Below, piece after piece: positions 35,700 to 43,772 of a stretch of DNA of 64,000 nt (positions are counted from its first letter, which is position 1; every line of letters starts with the position of its first letter). Made by a program: the position numbers and the translations under genes. Origin of the DNA: Calothrix sp. PCC 7716 (GTDB lineage Bacteria > Cyanobacteriota > Cyanobacteriia > Cyanobacteriales > Nostocaceae); the NCBI RefSeq assembly GCF_019977735.1, contig NZ_AP025018.1, positions 930,001-994,000 on the forward strand, given 5' to 3'. The notes below the pieces were generated by a model. The model saw nothing but the letters and a program-made list of their open reading frames with translations. It was not told the origin of the DNA and searched no databases.

Positions 35700-36140
35700 T
35701 TTTTTAAGTTGGTTGGCGCCGGATTTACGGGTGCAGCACTTGCGTATGAACTGCGTATTGGGCAAATTAGTCTAACTCTAACAGACCCAGCAGCGAAAGT
35801 TGATGCAGTTGAAAGTGAAAAGTGGCTACGTAATAGTATAGGTCGAATATTACCTTGTTTATCTTCTGTGCCAATACAGGAGCGCCACTGTTTAGTAGCT
35901 TTTAGTAAAGATAGCTTGCCTTTGGTTGGTGACGTTCCTAAACAGGATAATATTTATATTTTCTCTGGTTTTAGTAATCCGCTTGTGTATATACCTCCAC
36001 TTACCGCAGGGTTTGCTAATTGGGCGTTAGGACAAGAAGAATGAAGTTATTAACCAGTTATCATCAAATCGGTTTATAAATTTTTAGGGGACAAGACAAA
36101 ATTATTGATAAATTATCTCAAAATAGTTTTATAGCGTTAT
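35700..36140 (+). pseudogene. Truncated, frameshifted copy of the DAO oxidoreductase gene
   Basis: 35712-35752 matches codons about 9-22 of the gene at 31751 (VGAGFTGAALAYEL). It then joins the homologue of codon about 268 (LRIGQISLTLTDPAAK) and continues to the C-terminal FAD motif. A frameshift near 36042 truncates the end, and a further duplicated tail fragment (about 36085-36140) follows. Confidence 0.85.
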
Positions 36141-36202
36141 AGTGATATATAGTTATAGATAAAAAATGTTGGGTTGCGCTGGTGCGACACCCAACCTACG
36201 TA

Positions 36203-36598
36203 CTACGACGATGTATTTGAGCTTTCGGTTCCATCACTTGGTTGTATGATTTGGTCTTCTAGGACGGCTTTTACCATATCGGACTCTGCTAGTGCGTTGA
36301 CTCCAGCAGCACAAATTTCAATTGGTATTTGACCTAATGCTCCTGGGTTTTCCGTTAAGGGCTGTCCGCCGAAGTCTTTAATAATGTTAAGAATATATTC
36401 AAATGCGTTTTTAGCCGAGTTGCGTATTGATTCAATCGCAGCTTTGCGCTCCGCAGGAGATTGACGGGCGCCACAGTTTTTCCCATTATCGATATGGAGA
36501 AAAACAATGACCCGAATTTTCTGCTGCGGTTGCAAACTACTTAAGCGATTTGCAAAATCGACGCTAATTTTGTGATTAAAAGGGTTACGCTGATACAT
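36203..36598 (-). CDS. Subtilase companion protein, probably I9-like inhibitor or chaperone
   Basis: 131 residues, no signal peptide. The fold-pattern KIRVIVFLHIDN…ERKAAIESIRNSAKNAFEYILNIIKDFG…LGQIPIEICAAGVNALAESDMVKAVLEDQIIQP resembles the beta-alpha-beta I9 propeptide: an initial strand, a helix, then a final strand in which the protein substrate-like end enters the active site. It starts 30 bp after the stop of the subtilase gene on the same strand, so the two are probably co-transcribed. A separately encoded propeptide-type inhibitor or folding helper is inferred, not proven. Confidence 0.55.
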   Translation of the reverse strand: MYQRNPFNHKISVDFANRLSSLQPQQKIRVIVFLHIDNGKNCGARQSPAERKAAIESIRNSAKNAFEYILNIIKDFGGQPLTENPGALGQIPIEICAAGVNALAESDMVKAVLEDQIIQPSDGTESSNTSS

Positions 36599-36628
36599 AT
36601 AATAGATGATGCAATCCCCTGGCTGCTC

Positions 36629-37990
36629 TTACTTGAGAGCGGTGTTAGCTTCCAGAGGTTGTATTAATCCCCATCCCCAGCGATTATCTGGACGACGAGT
36701 ACCACCTACTGGATGTTTTGCTGTTTCCTTTAGTACCCTTATAATATCGATTACAGATGCTCTTGGATTTGCTGCCATTAGTAAAGCTGCAACCCCAGCA
36801 ACGTGAGGAGTTGCCATTGAGGTTCCATCCATATAATTGTAAGCGTAGGTTCCTTCGGGAGTTCTAGTAGGTGGTATACATGAGTATATCTGAGTCCCTG
36901 GCGCAACAACATCCGGTTTTGTAACCAATCTACCAGCTTCTTCTTGGTCGGGAAATACTAAACTTGCTCCACTGCTGAAAAACGCTACGTCATGTTTATT
37001 ATTGGATAGCTTCTCGATGGCGCCTACCGAAAAGGCATTATATGAATTACCAGGTGAACTAGTATTGCCGTGATTCTCGTTGCCAACTGCGACAACAGGT
37101 AAAATGCCGTATTGGTTGATTAATATATCGAGAACTTCGGTAAATAAAGGTTCGTAGTAGCTCATGCCAAGCGACATGTTAATAATATCGGCGCCTGTTT
37201 CAATAGCCCAAGAAATACCTTCGAGTAAGGTTCGTAAAGTAGTGTTACCAATTAGTACACCTGCTACTAATAGGTTAGCATGAGGCGCCACACCTATGGA
37301 AACACCTTTATCGGTTTTCCCACCGGCAATAGTTCCACAAACATGAGTACCATGCTGACCACTATCAAATGGAGGTGAAGCGGTAATGCGTCGTCCGAGA
37401 GGGTCGATAACCACAAACTCTTTGACACGGTTGTTCAGTGCTGGATGTGCTGCGTATACTCCAGTATCTAGAACCGCTACATTTACGTTTTCACCTTTGC
37501 TTGTTTCCCATAGCTTGGGAATGTCTAGACTATTAAGTCCCCATGTTGTGCTTTCACTCTTATCTTGAGTTACCAAGTCAGCGTATTCTACCCGACGTGG
37601 TTGGATTAGGTGAATACTTTGATTTGGTAAAACTGCTACTACATGAGGTTGTTCGGCAAGTGCTTCTAAGGTTTTGTGGGTAACTTCGACTGTTGCTACT
37701 GGTAATGTACCTGAACCGATTAGCGAAATTTCCAATGGGTCATCACTATATCCTAAGTCGCGGCTTGCTTCTTGATAATGGTCGAATATTTCTTCTTGTA
37801 GCGCTTTTTGAATACTAGCTCGCTGTTGAGACTTTTCTAATCTATTGTGAATTTCACGCAGGCGCCCGCGTTTTGGTAGTCCTTCTGTTTGTGGCGCCTC
37901 GTAGATGACAATCGCGTCGCGCTTGTCGTCTTCATCGAGTCCAGCTAAAAATGGGTCAAATGCTGGTGATATTTTATGCTCTATACTCAT
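36629..37990 (-). CDS. S8 family serine peptidase (subtilase)
   Basis: 453 residues. The catalytic triad is present: Asp175 in VAVLDTGVYAAHP, His213 in GQHGTHVCGT, and Ser391 in DGTSMATPHVAG. The first about 135 residues are a charged helical segment and a propeptide-like strand region (ATVEVTHKTLEALAEQPHVVAVLPNQ). No clear signal peptide is seen, so it may act in the cytosol or leave by another route. It heads a two-gene unit with the small companion gene at 36203. Confidence 0.93.
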   Translation of the reverse strand: MSIEHKISPAFDPFLAGLDEDDKRDAIVIYEAPQTEGLPKRGRLREIHNRLEKSQQRASIQKALQEEIFDHYQEASRDLGYSDDPLEISLIGSGTLPVATVEVTHKTLEALAEQPHVVAVLPNQSIHLIQPRRVEYADLVTQDKSESTTWGLNSLDIPKLWETSKGENVNVAVLDTGVYAAHPALNNRVKEFVVIDPLGRRITASPPFDSGQHGTHVCGTIAGGKTDKGVSIGVAPHANLLVAGVLIGNTTLRTLLEGISWAIETGADIINMSLGMSYYEPLFTEVLDILINQYGILPVVAVGNENHGNTSSPGNSYNAFSVGAIEKLSNNKHDVAFFSSGASLVFPDQEEAGRLVTKPDVVAPGTQIYSCIPPTRTPEGTYAYNYMDGTSMATPHVAGVAALLMAANPRASVIDIIRVLKETAKHPVGGTRRPDNRWGWGLIQPLEANTALK

Positions 37991-38155
37991 AGTAATTTTT
38001 GGGTTTAGTTTTTTAATATTGTTACTCCGGCTCTAGAGTATACTGAGATACCTATATTTGATATCTACCTTTAAGGTAAGGTTTTCGGGTTGTTGAGGCG
38101 ATATCGTTTGATGTGGATGTAAAATCTGTAGTAGCAATGAAGACTACTTTCTATT

Positions 38156-38193
38156 TACCACAGAGACTCAGAGGACACAGAGAAAGAGAGAAG
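38156..38193. repeat. ACCACAGAGACTCAGAGGACACAGAG repeat unit
   Basis: A copy of the CTCTGTG family seen at 6809 and 43700, lying between convergently spaced gene ends. No function known. Confidence 0.55.
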
Positions 38194-38213
38194 CGTTATA
38201 TGCACCCAGCGAA

Positions 38214-38921
38214 TCACACTATATTGTGATTTTGATTAATATGCTGATATAATTCAATATGATTCTTATCTAATTTTAATAATTCCGCAGCCTCTGCTAA
38301 CAGTGCGTTTTGCTCGCTTTGTATTTCGGCTAACCGTACTGATATTTCTGCTAATCTTTCCGGTTTGGTATTTACTGTAGTTGTATCGTTCACATAAATG
38401 ATAGGCGCCTCTTTAACAGTATTATTACTCGTTAATTTATTCCACCCAAAAGCTGTATAATTGCCTAATTTTTGCCCACCATAACTAATTAACAACCAAA
38501 TTAATCGTAGCGGTGTTTTTAATATTGATAAACTAGCGGTTTCAATCAAGCGAACAACCGCGCGGATTATGCTCCAAGCAAAAGCGATAAATAATAAACC
38601 AAGAATAACACTCCAAATTGGATGATTAGCTGCCCACCCAAGTAACTGCACCAACTTGTAAACAGCAGGATGTTGCACCAACCAATCATTGACCGAAGAA
38701 TTCATTGAATTTTGAATCGCCGTTGATGTTGACTGCTGGATATTTTCAGCAGACTGCAAAGTTTTATGGAGCGAATCTTTGAGATTATCAATACCACTTG
38801 TCACCGTATTAACCGCTTGGTCTTTAGATTGCTGTGCAGTGTTATTTAGCGTATTAACGCTATCGTTAATTAACTGCTTGGTACTCTGAAAGTTTTGGCG
38901 CCAGTTTTCAAGTAATGTCAT
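38214..38921 (-). CDS. Membrane protein with N-terminal amphipathic helices
   Basis: 235 residues. The first about 85 residues are polar helical (NDSVNTLNNTAQQSKDQAVNTV-like, apolipoprotein/LEA-like). One to two hydrophobic segments follow (about 100-122 and 132-152), and the C-terminus is a coiled coil (RLAEISVRLAEIQSEQNALLAEAAELLKL). No named family recognised. Probably a conserved cyanobacterial membrane protein; it stands alone between repeats. Confidence 0.65.
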   Translation of the reverse strand: MTLLENWRQNFQSTKQLINDSVNTLNNTAQQSKDQAVNTVTSGIDNLKDSLHKTLQSAENIQQSTSTAIQNSMNSSVNDWLVQHPAVYKLVQLLGWAANHPIWSVILGLLFIAFAWSIIRAVVRLIETASLSILKTPLRLIWLLISYGGQKLGNYTAFGWNKLTSNNTVKEAPIIYVNDTTTVNTKPERLAEISVRLAEIQSEQNALLAEAAELLKLDKNHIELYQHINQNHNIV

Positions 38922-39000
38922 AAAAAGCCCTGCATATCAAGTTATTTATCTAATTTATAACTTTGTTATTACCATTTTATTGGCTTGTGGCACTGACATC

Positions 39001-39035
39001 CGGAGGGGCAGGCAAGGATGCCTGCTCCACAAGAG
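39001..39035. repeat. GGCAGGCAAGGATGCCTGC repeat
   Basis: Hairpin of the GGCAGGATGCC family followed by CTCCACAAGAG, related to 26543 and 43609-43785. Confidence 0.6.
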
Positions 39036-39124
39036 TATAAAAAGTAACACAAAAATTTTAGTATTTTTTCAAATCCATTGTTAACTGCCAATATTTCGTA
39101 TAAATTAGCTTTGATAAGGCACCT

Positions 39125-39520
39125 ATGTTAAGTCAAAACGAGCCTATAAAATCAGCTATTCCTCAAGACGAAGAAATAAAATTAATTAAGCAGCTAGAAA
39201 AGGTACTTGCACCGGGTTCACAACCAAAGATGATAGATAGTAATGGCGAACAGGTTGTAATTCCAGAATCGGTTCTTATAATGTGGTGCCAAGTTGTACA
39301 TGCAATGGCGCTAGGGCAGACCGTCTCAATAGTCCCTCAAAAGCAGGAGATGACGACGCAAGAAGCAGCAGATTTTTTAAATGTCTCTCGACCTTACCTG
39401 ATTAAATTATTGGAGCAAGGACAAATTCCTTACATTAAAGTGGGTTCTCACCGACGGGTAAATTTATTAGATTTGAGCAAGTGTAAAGAAGAGAGAGACA
39501 AAAACGACGGGAAGGTATGA
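39125..39520 (+). CDS. Excisionase-type DNA-binding antitoxin, C-terminus frameshifted
   Basis: 131 residues. A helical N-terminus is followed by a MerR/excisionase helix-turn-helix (MTTQEAADFLNVSRPYLIKLLEQGQIPYIKVGSHRRV, about 80-117). Such proteins are the antitoxins of cyanobacterial PIN-toxin modules. Compared with the paralogue at 39673, the expected tail lies in another frame: after RDK the bases to 39579 can be read RREGMKEFSKFLQEEGFYN. A one-base change near 39500 has therefore shortened the protein. No toxin gene follows directly, so this is probably an orphan remnant. Confidence 0.75.
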   Translation: MLSQNEPIKSAIPQDEEIKLIKQLEKVLAPGSQPKMIDSNGEQVVIPESVLIMWCQVVHAMALGQTVSIVPQKQEMTTQEAADFLNVSRPYLIKLLEQGQIPYIKVGSHRRVNLLDLSKCKEERDKNDGKV

Positions 39521-39672
39521 AAGAATTTAGCAAATTTCTTCAAGAAGAAGGTTTTTATAATGAAGAAGGTTCTGATTAGAAGCGCGCGTTCCGTCATCAA
39601 AAGGAATAAAAGTTATTTTATCAGATATTGCGTTAATGTAATATTGTATATACCATATAAGAATTTGTAGCT

Positions 39673-40110
39673 ATGCACTTAGAGTCAGATAAGATAAGCA
39701 AGCTCAACACTCGTTCGATTAAACAAGTTGATTCGCATTGCTCCCGTATTGAAGATTTCAAGGCAAAATTGATAGACAGTAACGGCGAAGAAATATCTAT
39801 TTCACAATCAGAGTATAAACTTATACTTGAAGTATTGCAAGCAGTCAAATCAGATCAGATAATACATATAGTTTCACAAAATACCAAATTCACTACTCAA
39901 CAAGCAGCTGATTTTCTCAATGTTTCGCATCCTTATCTAATTAAGTTATTAGAACAAGGAGAGATTCCTTATGTATCAATTGGAGCGCAAAAACGAGTAC
40001 GATTTGATGATTTAAGTCAATATAAACAAAAACGCGACCAAAACCGTAGTCACATGTTGCAAAAGCTAATTGAGATGTCAGAAGAAGCAGGCTTGTACGA
40101 AGATGAGTAG
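39673..40110 (+). CDS. Excisionase-type DNA-binding antitoxin of a PIN module
   Basis: 145 residues with the helix-turn-helix FTTQQAADFLNVSHPYLIKLLEQGEIPYVSIGAQKRV (about 76-113) and an acidic C-terminal helix (LIEMSEEAGLYEDE), which in this type of module contacts the toxin. It is a close paralogue of the gene at 39125. The PIN toxin gene begins 21 bp after its stop, the usual antitoxin-first order; the pair would be autoregulated. Confidence 0.85.
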   Translation: MHLESDKISKLNTRSIKQVDSHCSRIEDFKAKLIDSNGEEISISQSEYKLILEVLQAVKSDQIIHIVSQNTKFTTQQAADFLNVSHPYLIKLLEQGEIPYVSIGAQKRVRFDDLSQYKQKRDQNRSHMLQKLIEMSEEAGLYEDE

Positions 40111-40131
40111 CGACAAAGCGCAAATATTACT

Positions 40132-40704
40132 ATGGTCGTTGTTATCTTGGATGCTTGTGTATTTTTCCCTATGTACCTACGTGACACTTTACTATCTGTA
40201 GCTGAAGCTAATCTATATGAACTTCATTGATCACAAAAAATTTTAGATGAAGCCATGCGGAATCTTGTCCAGAAAGGAAAAATGTCTACCCAGAAAGCTA
40301 CCAATCTTGAACAGGTAATGAAAATAGCTTTTCCTGAAGCAATGGTGGAGGCGCCTGTAGAATTAGAACGAGTTATGACAAATGACCCCAAAGATCGTCA
40401 TGTCGTAGCTGCTGCTGTCGCTGCAAATGCTGAGATAATTGTTACCAGTAATATTGCTGACTTTAATGCTGAAGCTTTAATTCCCTGGAATCTAAAAGCT
40501 GACTCTCCGGATAATTTTCTTTGTGACCTGTTTGACGAATACCCCGAAGAAATCCTTCAAGTATTAATTCAACAGTGTAACAAGTATACTAAACGTTCGA
40601 TTAATTTGAGTGAATTACTCGATATGCTAAGTAAGAAAGATGGTGCAAATTTAATTAAATTTGCTAACAAAGTTCGCTTTTACTCTTCGTCGTCTCCTTC
40701 ATAA
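40132..40704 (+). pseudogene. PIN-domain toxin interrupted by one in-frame TGA
   Basis: Read from ATG 40132, the frame gives MVVVILDACVFFPMYLRDTL, LSVAEANLYELH, then TGA (40228-40230), then SQKILDEAMRNLVQKG and onward without a break to 40704. PIN toxins of this group have Trp at this place (…LxxRWS…), so TGG to TGA is the simplest explanation. The PIN acidic residues remain (Asp7 in LDAC; the Asp pair in NDPKDRHVVAAAV; SNIADF). Any product starting at the ATG at 40255 would lack the first catalytic Asp. The module is probably non-toxic now, or was fixed by inactivation. Confidence 0.8.
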
Positions 40705-40985
40705 TAAATATCTAAATTAAGCAGCAAACCACGTTTTGAGATTCTCGTTAAAGTTTGAGGAGAAAAACTAAGTCCACGATTCCATCTTGTCAAAAATACA
40801 CCACAAAATAAATCGGCATAAAATTGATTTATTAAATTTATCCACACATCTAAATCTGTTGGTAATTTATCGAATAACTGGTTAATCTGCTCTTCAAGGC
40901 TTATTTTTGAATTTCTCTTAGTAGAATGGCGCCATGAACCTGTTTTTTCAATTATGTCGTGAACTCTATAGTATTTGTCTTTATA
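40680..40985 (-). pseudogene. DUF4279-like protein fragment lacking its start
   Basis: 102 open codons on the minus strand: …EKTGSWRHSTKRNSKISLEEQINQLFDKLP… then ADLFCGVFLTRWNRGLSF, LTRISKRGLLLNLDIYYEG. The W..S.K….LEE.I..L…LP and LxLDIYY pattern matches DUF4279 immunity-type proteins. A stop (40986-40988) precedes the frame and no ATG is available, so the N-terminal about 40 residues are lost. It overlaps the end of the PIN gene by 25 bp in convergent orientation. Confidence 0.6.
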
Positions 40986-41070
40986 TTATACTGATAATGA
41001 GTTAAAAGTTTACTTTTAAACAGGCATTAAAATCTTAAGATGCTACCCTACGGGAAAACTGCGTTAACGT

Positions 41071-41220
41071 GCCTCAGCATGACAATGAGAGATGCTTCGT
41101 GCCTCAGCATGACAATGAGAGATGCTTCGTGCCTCAGCATGACAATGAGAGATGCTTCGTTCCTCAGCATGACAATGAGAGATGCTTCGTGCCTCAGCAT
41201 GACAATGAGAGATGCTTATG
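41071..41220. repeat. Five perfect-length tandem 30-bp repeats
   Basis: The unit is 30 bp (starting GCCTCAGCATGACAATGAGA), repeated at 41071, 41101, 41131, 41161 and 41191 with only one or a few changes and no spacers. All three frames are open over part of it, but that is a by-product of the 30-bp period. Confidence 0.95.
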
Positions 41221-41236
41221 GCTTGGTTGGAATTTT

Positions 41237-42490
41237 TCAAAGCTGTTTTTCAAGTGCGTCACATGCAATAACTACAGCATTTTCTGTTTGTAGGACGCGC
41301 GCGATTTCTGTTGCTTTTTGTGCATAGCTTGGATTATTTAATAATTCTTGTAATGAAGAAGCAACTCGCGGCGCCGAATATTGATTACGTTTAATTGTGC
41401 GTGATGTTCCTAGACGTTCGACTCGCGCGGCGTTGTCTGGTTGGTCGTGGCTGTAGGGCATAATTAAAGTTGGGCGCCCTGCTCGCAATGCTTGAGCAGT
41501 TGTACCAATTCCGCCTTGATGCACAATGGCACAAGCGTGAGGAAAAATTTGGGAGTATGGTAAGTAGTTGACGGCAATAATATTATTTGAAAGGTTTTGT
41601 GGAGGAGAATTTTTACCAATTAATAAGATAGCGCGACGGTTGATAAGTTTTGCTACTTCGATGCTTTCTTCGTAAAAGTTGCCTGCGTCCATAACTGCTG
41701 CGGAACCAAGGGTGAAAACTATCGGCGCCTCACCTGCATCTAAAAATTGCTTTATTTGTTCTGGAAGTTCTGCGCTTTGAGTTCCATCGTAATAGGTAAA
41801 GCCTGCAACTACTGTGTTTGGCGCCCAGTCAGGTTGAGGTTTACCCAAAACTGAGGAAAACAGCGCGATAACAAGATAAGGTGAGAATTTGCAATCAATA
41901 TAAGGATTTCCTTTGAGTGGAGATAATCCTAGTTCTTGACGAAGTTGACGAACTGGTTTTGCCCAAGGATTACTTACCCGTTTTGCAAAATTGATAATGC
42001 TTTTGTTAAAAGTTGGGCTGAACTTGTATAAGTTTGCTAATGCCGGAAATGGCGCCAAAATAGGTGGGTCGTAAGCTGAGAAAAACGACATGGGAACCAT
42101 TGCACTTGATGCCCATCTCATTTTAAGTTTTTCTGCTACCAGTGGAGTTGCTGTTACACCTTCACCTGAAAATATAAAATCTGCTCCTTGTGCAACTTCA
42201 AGCAAGTCTGTGTACATCGCGCCTAAATTAGGATTAACCCACTGTCGCACCATATATTCTTGCCCTGTTTTTAAATCCATCATTCGTGCCATTTCTTCTG
42301 GGTCGTTAAGGGCAGTAAAGTCTGGACGCATTCGATGAAACTCAAATTTTAATGCTTCGAGTTTAGATTTATATTCCTTGTGTGTTACGAATACTACATC
42401 ATGACCACGTTGCCGCAATTCCAACGCAACAGCAATCATGGGGTGGAGGTCTCCTAAAGTTCCTAATGTAGTAATTACAATTCGGCTCAC
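41237..42490 (-). CDS. GT1-family glycosyltransferase (MGT/UGT type)
   Basis: 417 residues from GTG 42490 (VSRIVITTLGTLGDLHPMIA). The longer frame to 42622 runs across a palindromic repeat and into the divergent gene, so it is rejected. The N-terminal acceptor domain starts with the GTLGDLHP motif. The C-terminal donor site is PHACAIVHQGGIGTTAQALRAGRPTLIMPYSHDQPDNAARV, the GT-B sugar-nucleotide signature of sterol/macrolide-type transferases. It transfers a sugar to a lipid or small-molecule acceptor, unknown here. Confidence 0.9.
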   Translation of the reverse strand: MSRIVITTLGTLGDLHPMIAVALELRQRGHDVVFVTHKEYKSKLEALKFEFHRMRPDFTALNDPEEMARMMDLKTGQEYMVRQWVNPNLGAMYTDLLEVAQGADFIFSGEGVTATPLVAEKLKMRWASSAMVPMSFFSAYDPPILAPFPALANLYKFSPTFNKSIINFAKRVSNPWAKPVRQLRQELGLSPLKGNPYIDCKFSPYLVIALFSSVLGKPQPDWAPNTVVAGFTYYDGTQSAELPEQIKQFLDAGEAPIVFTLGSAAVMDAGNFYEESIEVAKLINRRAILLIGKNSPPQNLSNNIIAVNYLPYSQIFPHACAIVHQGGIGTTAQALRAGRPTLIMPYSHDQPDNAARVERLGTSRTIKRNQYSAPRVASSLQELLNNPSYAQKATEIARVLQTENAVVIACDALEKQL

Positions 42491-42511
42491 TTTTTTCTCT
42501 CTGTGGTAAAT

Positions 42512-42536
42512 GTAGGGTGGGCACTGCCCACCATAC
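42512..42536. repeat. GTAGGGTGGGCA-TGCCCACCATAC palindrome
   Basis: Intact copy of the repeat at 1155 and of the MITE-split one at 54718-54931, between the divergent glycosyltransferase and dehydrogenase genes. A CTCTGTGGTAA repeat abuts it. Confidence 0.75.
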
Positions 42537-42561
42537 AGTATATAAGCGGTGAGAAAATAAC

Positions 42562-43608
42562 GTGAAAGCACAAGTATTCCGTGGTGTAAAAAATCTCTCA
42601 TACGAGGAAATTCCTGTTCCATCTCTTGAACCTTCGGAGGTGTTGGTAGAGGTAAAGGTTGTTGGGTTATGTCAGTCAGATATTAAGAAAATTCTTTACC
42701 CCCTATATGAACCCCCGCGCGTTTTTGGACATGAGACAGCAGGTGTTATTTCAGCAGTGGGAAGTGATGTTAAAAAATGGCAGGTTGGACAACGAGTTGC
42801 AGTAATGCATCATATTCCGTGTATGCGCTGCGATTATTGTCTCAATGAAAACTATTCGATGTGCGACACGTATAAAAATATTGTGACAACAGCAGGGTTT
42901 GCGCCGAGTGGTGGTGGTTTTGCTGAGTATGTAAAAGTACCTGGGCATATTGTTGAGAATGGGGGGTTGATACCTATTCCTGATGATATTAGTTTTGAAG
43001 AAGCTAGTTTTGTTGAACCGACGAACTGCTGTCTCAAAGCTGTGAAAAAGGCAAATATTCAACCTGGGCAAACTGTGTTAATAACAGGCACCGGACCAAT
43101 TGGGTTAATGTTTGTAATGTTGGTCAAATACTTTGGCGCCAAAGCTATTACTACAGATTTAATTCCTTCGCGGATAGAAAAAGCAAAACAAGTAGGCGCC
43201 GAAGCTGCTTTTGACGCGCGTGATGCTAATTTACCAGAAAAAATACGCACGCTAACTAATGGTATGGGTGTAGATGTAACTTTGCTAGCAGTTCCTAGTG
43301 ACAAAGCATTTTTCCAAGCTTTAGACTGTACACGCAAAGGAGGCAAAATACTATTCTTCGCCGAATTTCCCGATGAAGTAGAAATTCCCATCAACCCCAA
43401 TATCCTTTATCGTCGAGAAATTGACTTAATGGGCAGCTACAGTTCGTCATTTAAAGTTCAAAGTTTAGCGGCAGATATTGTATTCAACCGTCGCATTGAT
43501 GTCAAAGCATTAATTAGCGACCGTTTCCCATTACAAGATTTATCACAAGCCGTCGAACAAGCTGTTAAACCAACCCCAGAAACCTACAAAATCTTAATTT
43601 ATCCATAA
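42562..43608 (+). CDS. Zinc-dependent medium-chain alcohol dehydrogenase
   Basis: 348 residues. Catalytic zinc ligands are Cys37 and His57-Glu58 (GHETAG); structural zinc ligands are Cys87, Cys90, Cys93 and Cys101. The Rossmann motif GTGPIGLMFVML lies near 170. This composition fits the sorbitol/threonine dehydrogenase-like branch acting on polyols or sugar-derived alcohols with NAD(P). It is divergent from the glycosyltransferase, and a shared pathway is possible but not shown. Confidence 0.93.
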   Translation: MKAQVFRGVKNLSYEEIPVPSLEPSEVLVEVKVVGLCQSDIKKILYPLYEPPRVFGHETAGVISAVGSDVKKWQVGQRVAVMHHIPCMRCDYCLNENYSMCDTYKNIVTTAGFAPSGGGFAEYVKVPGHIVENGGLIPIPDDISFEEASFVEPTNCCLKAVKKANIQPGQTVLITGTGPIGLMFVMLVKYFGAKAITTDLIPSRIEKAKQVGAEAAFDARDANLPEKIRTLTNGMGVDVTLLAVPSDKAFFQALDCTRKGGKILFFAEFPDEVEIPINPNILYRREIDLMGSYSSSFKVQSLAADIVFNRRIDVKALISDRFPLQDLSQAVEQAVKPTPETYKILIYP

Positions 43609-43772
43609 TAACCTCTTGTGGTGGAACAATGAACTCTTGTGGAATGAGTTAAACTCTTGTGGAACGGGCATCCCTGCCCGTCCTTTCAAGCCATCTAAAA
43701 CAAACTCCTCTGTGTCCTCTGTGTCTCTGTGGTAAAAATAATTACTTTGACTGCACAGGCAGGATGCCTGTG
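43609..43772. repeat. Composite of three dispersed repeat families
   Basis: It contains three CTCTTGTGGAA units (43611-43665), a CGGGCATCCCTGCCCG hairpin, a CCTCTGTGTCCTCTGTGTCT run (about 43710-43735) and a GGCAGGATGCC hairpin (43758-43770). The last overlaps the 3' end of the TPR gene's neighbourhood. No gene. Confidence 0.7.

Noticed and set aside
41071-41220. CRISPR-like array of 30-bp repeats
   Set aside because: Units are directly abutting with no spacers and no cas genes are present; it is a simple tandem repeat.
41040-41327. Short ORFs rich in repeated CLSMTMRDAS or PQHDNERCFV
   Set aside because: They only reflect the 30-bp period keeping frames open; no start site or coding bias.
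42491-42622. Longer N-terminus for the glycosyltransferase
   Set aside because: It would be encoded by a dispersed palindrome and overlap the divergent dehydrogenase start; GTG 42490 gives the family-typical N-terminus.
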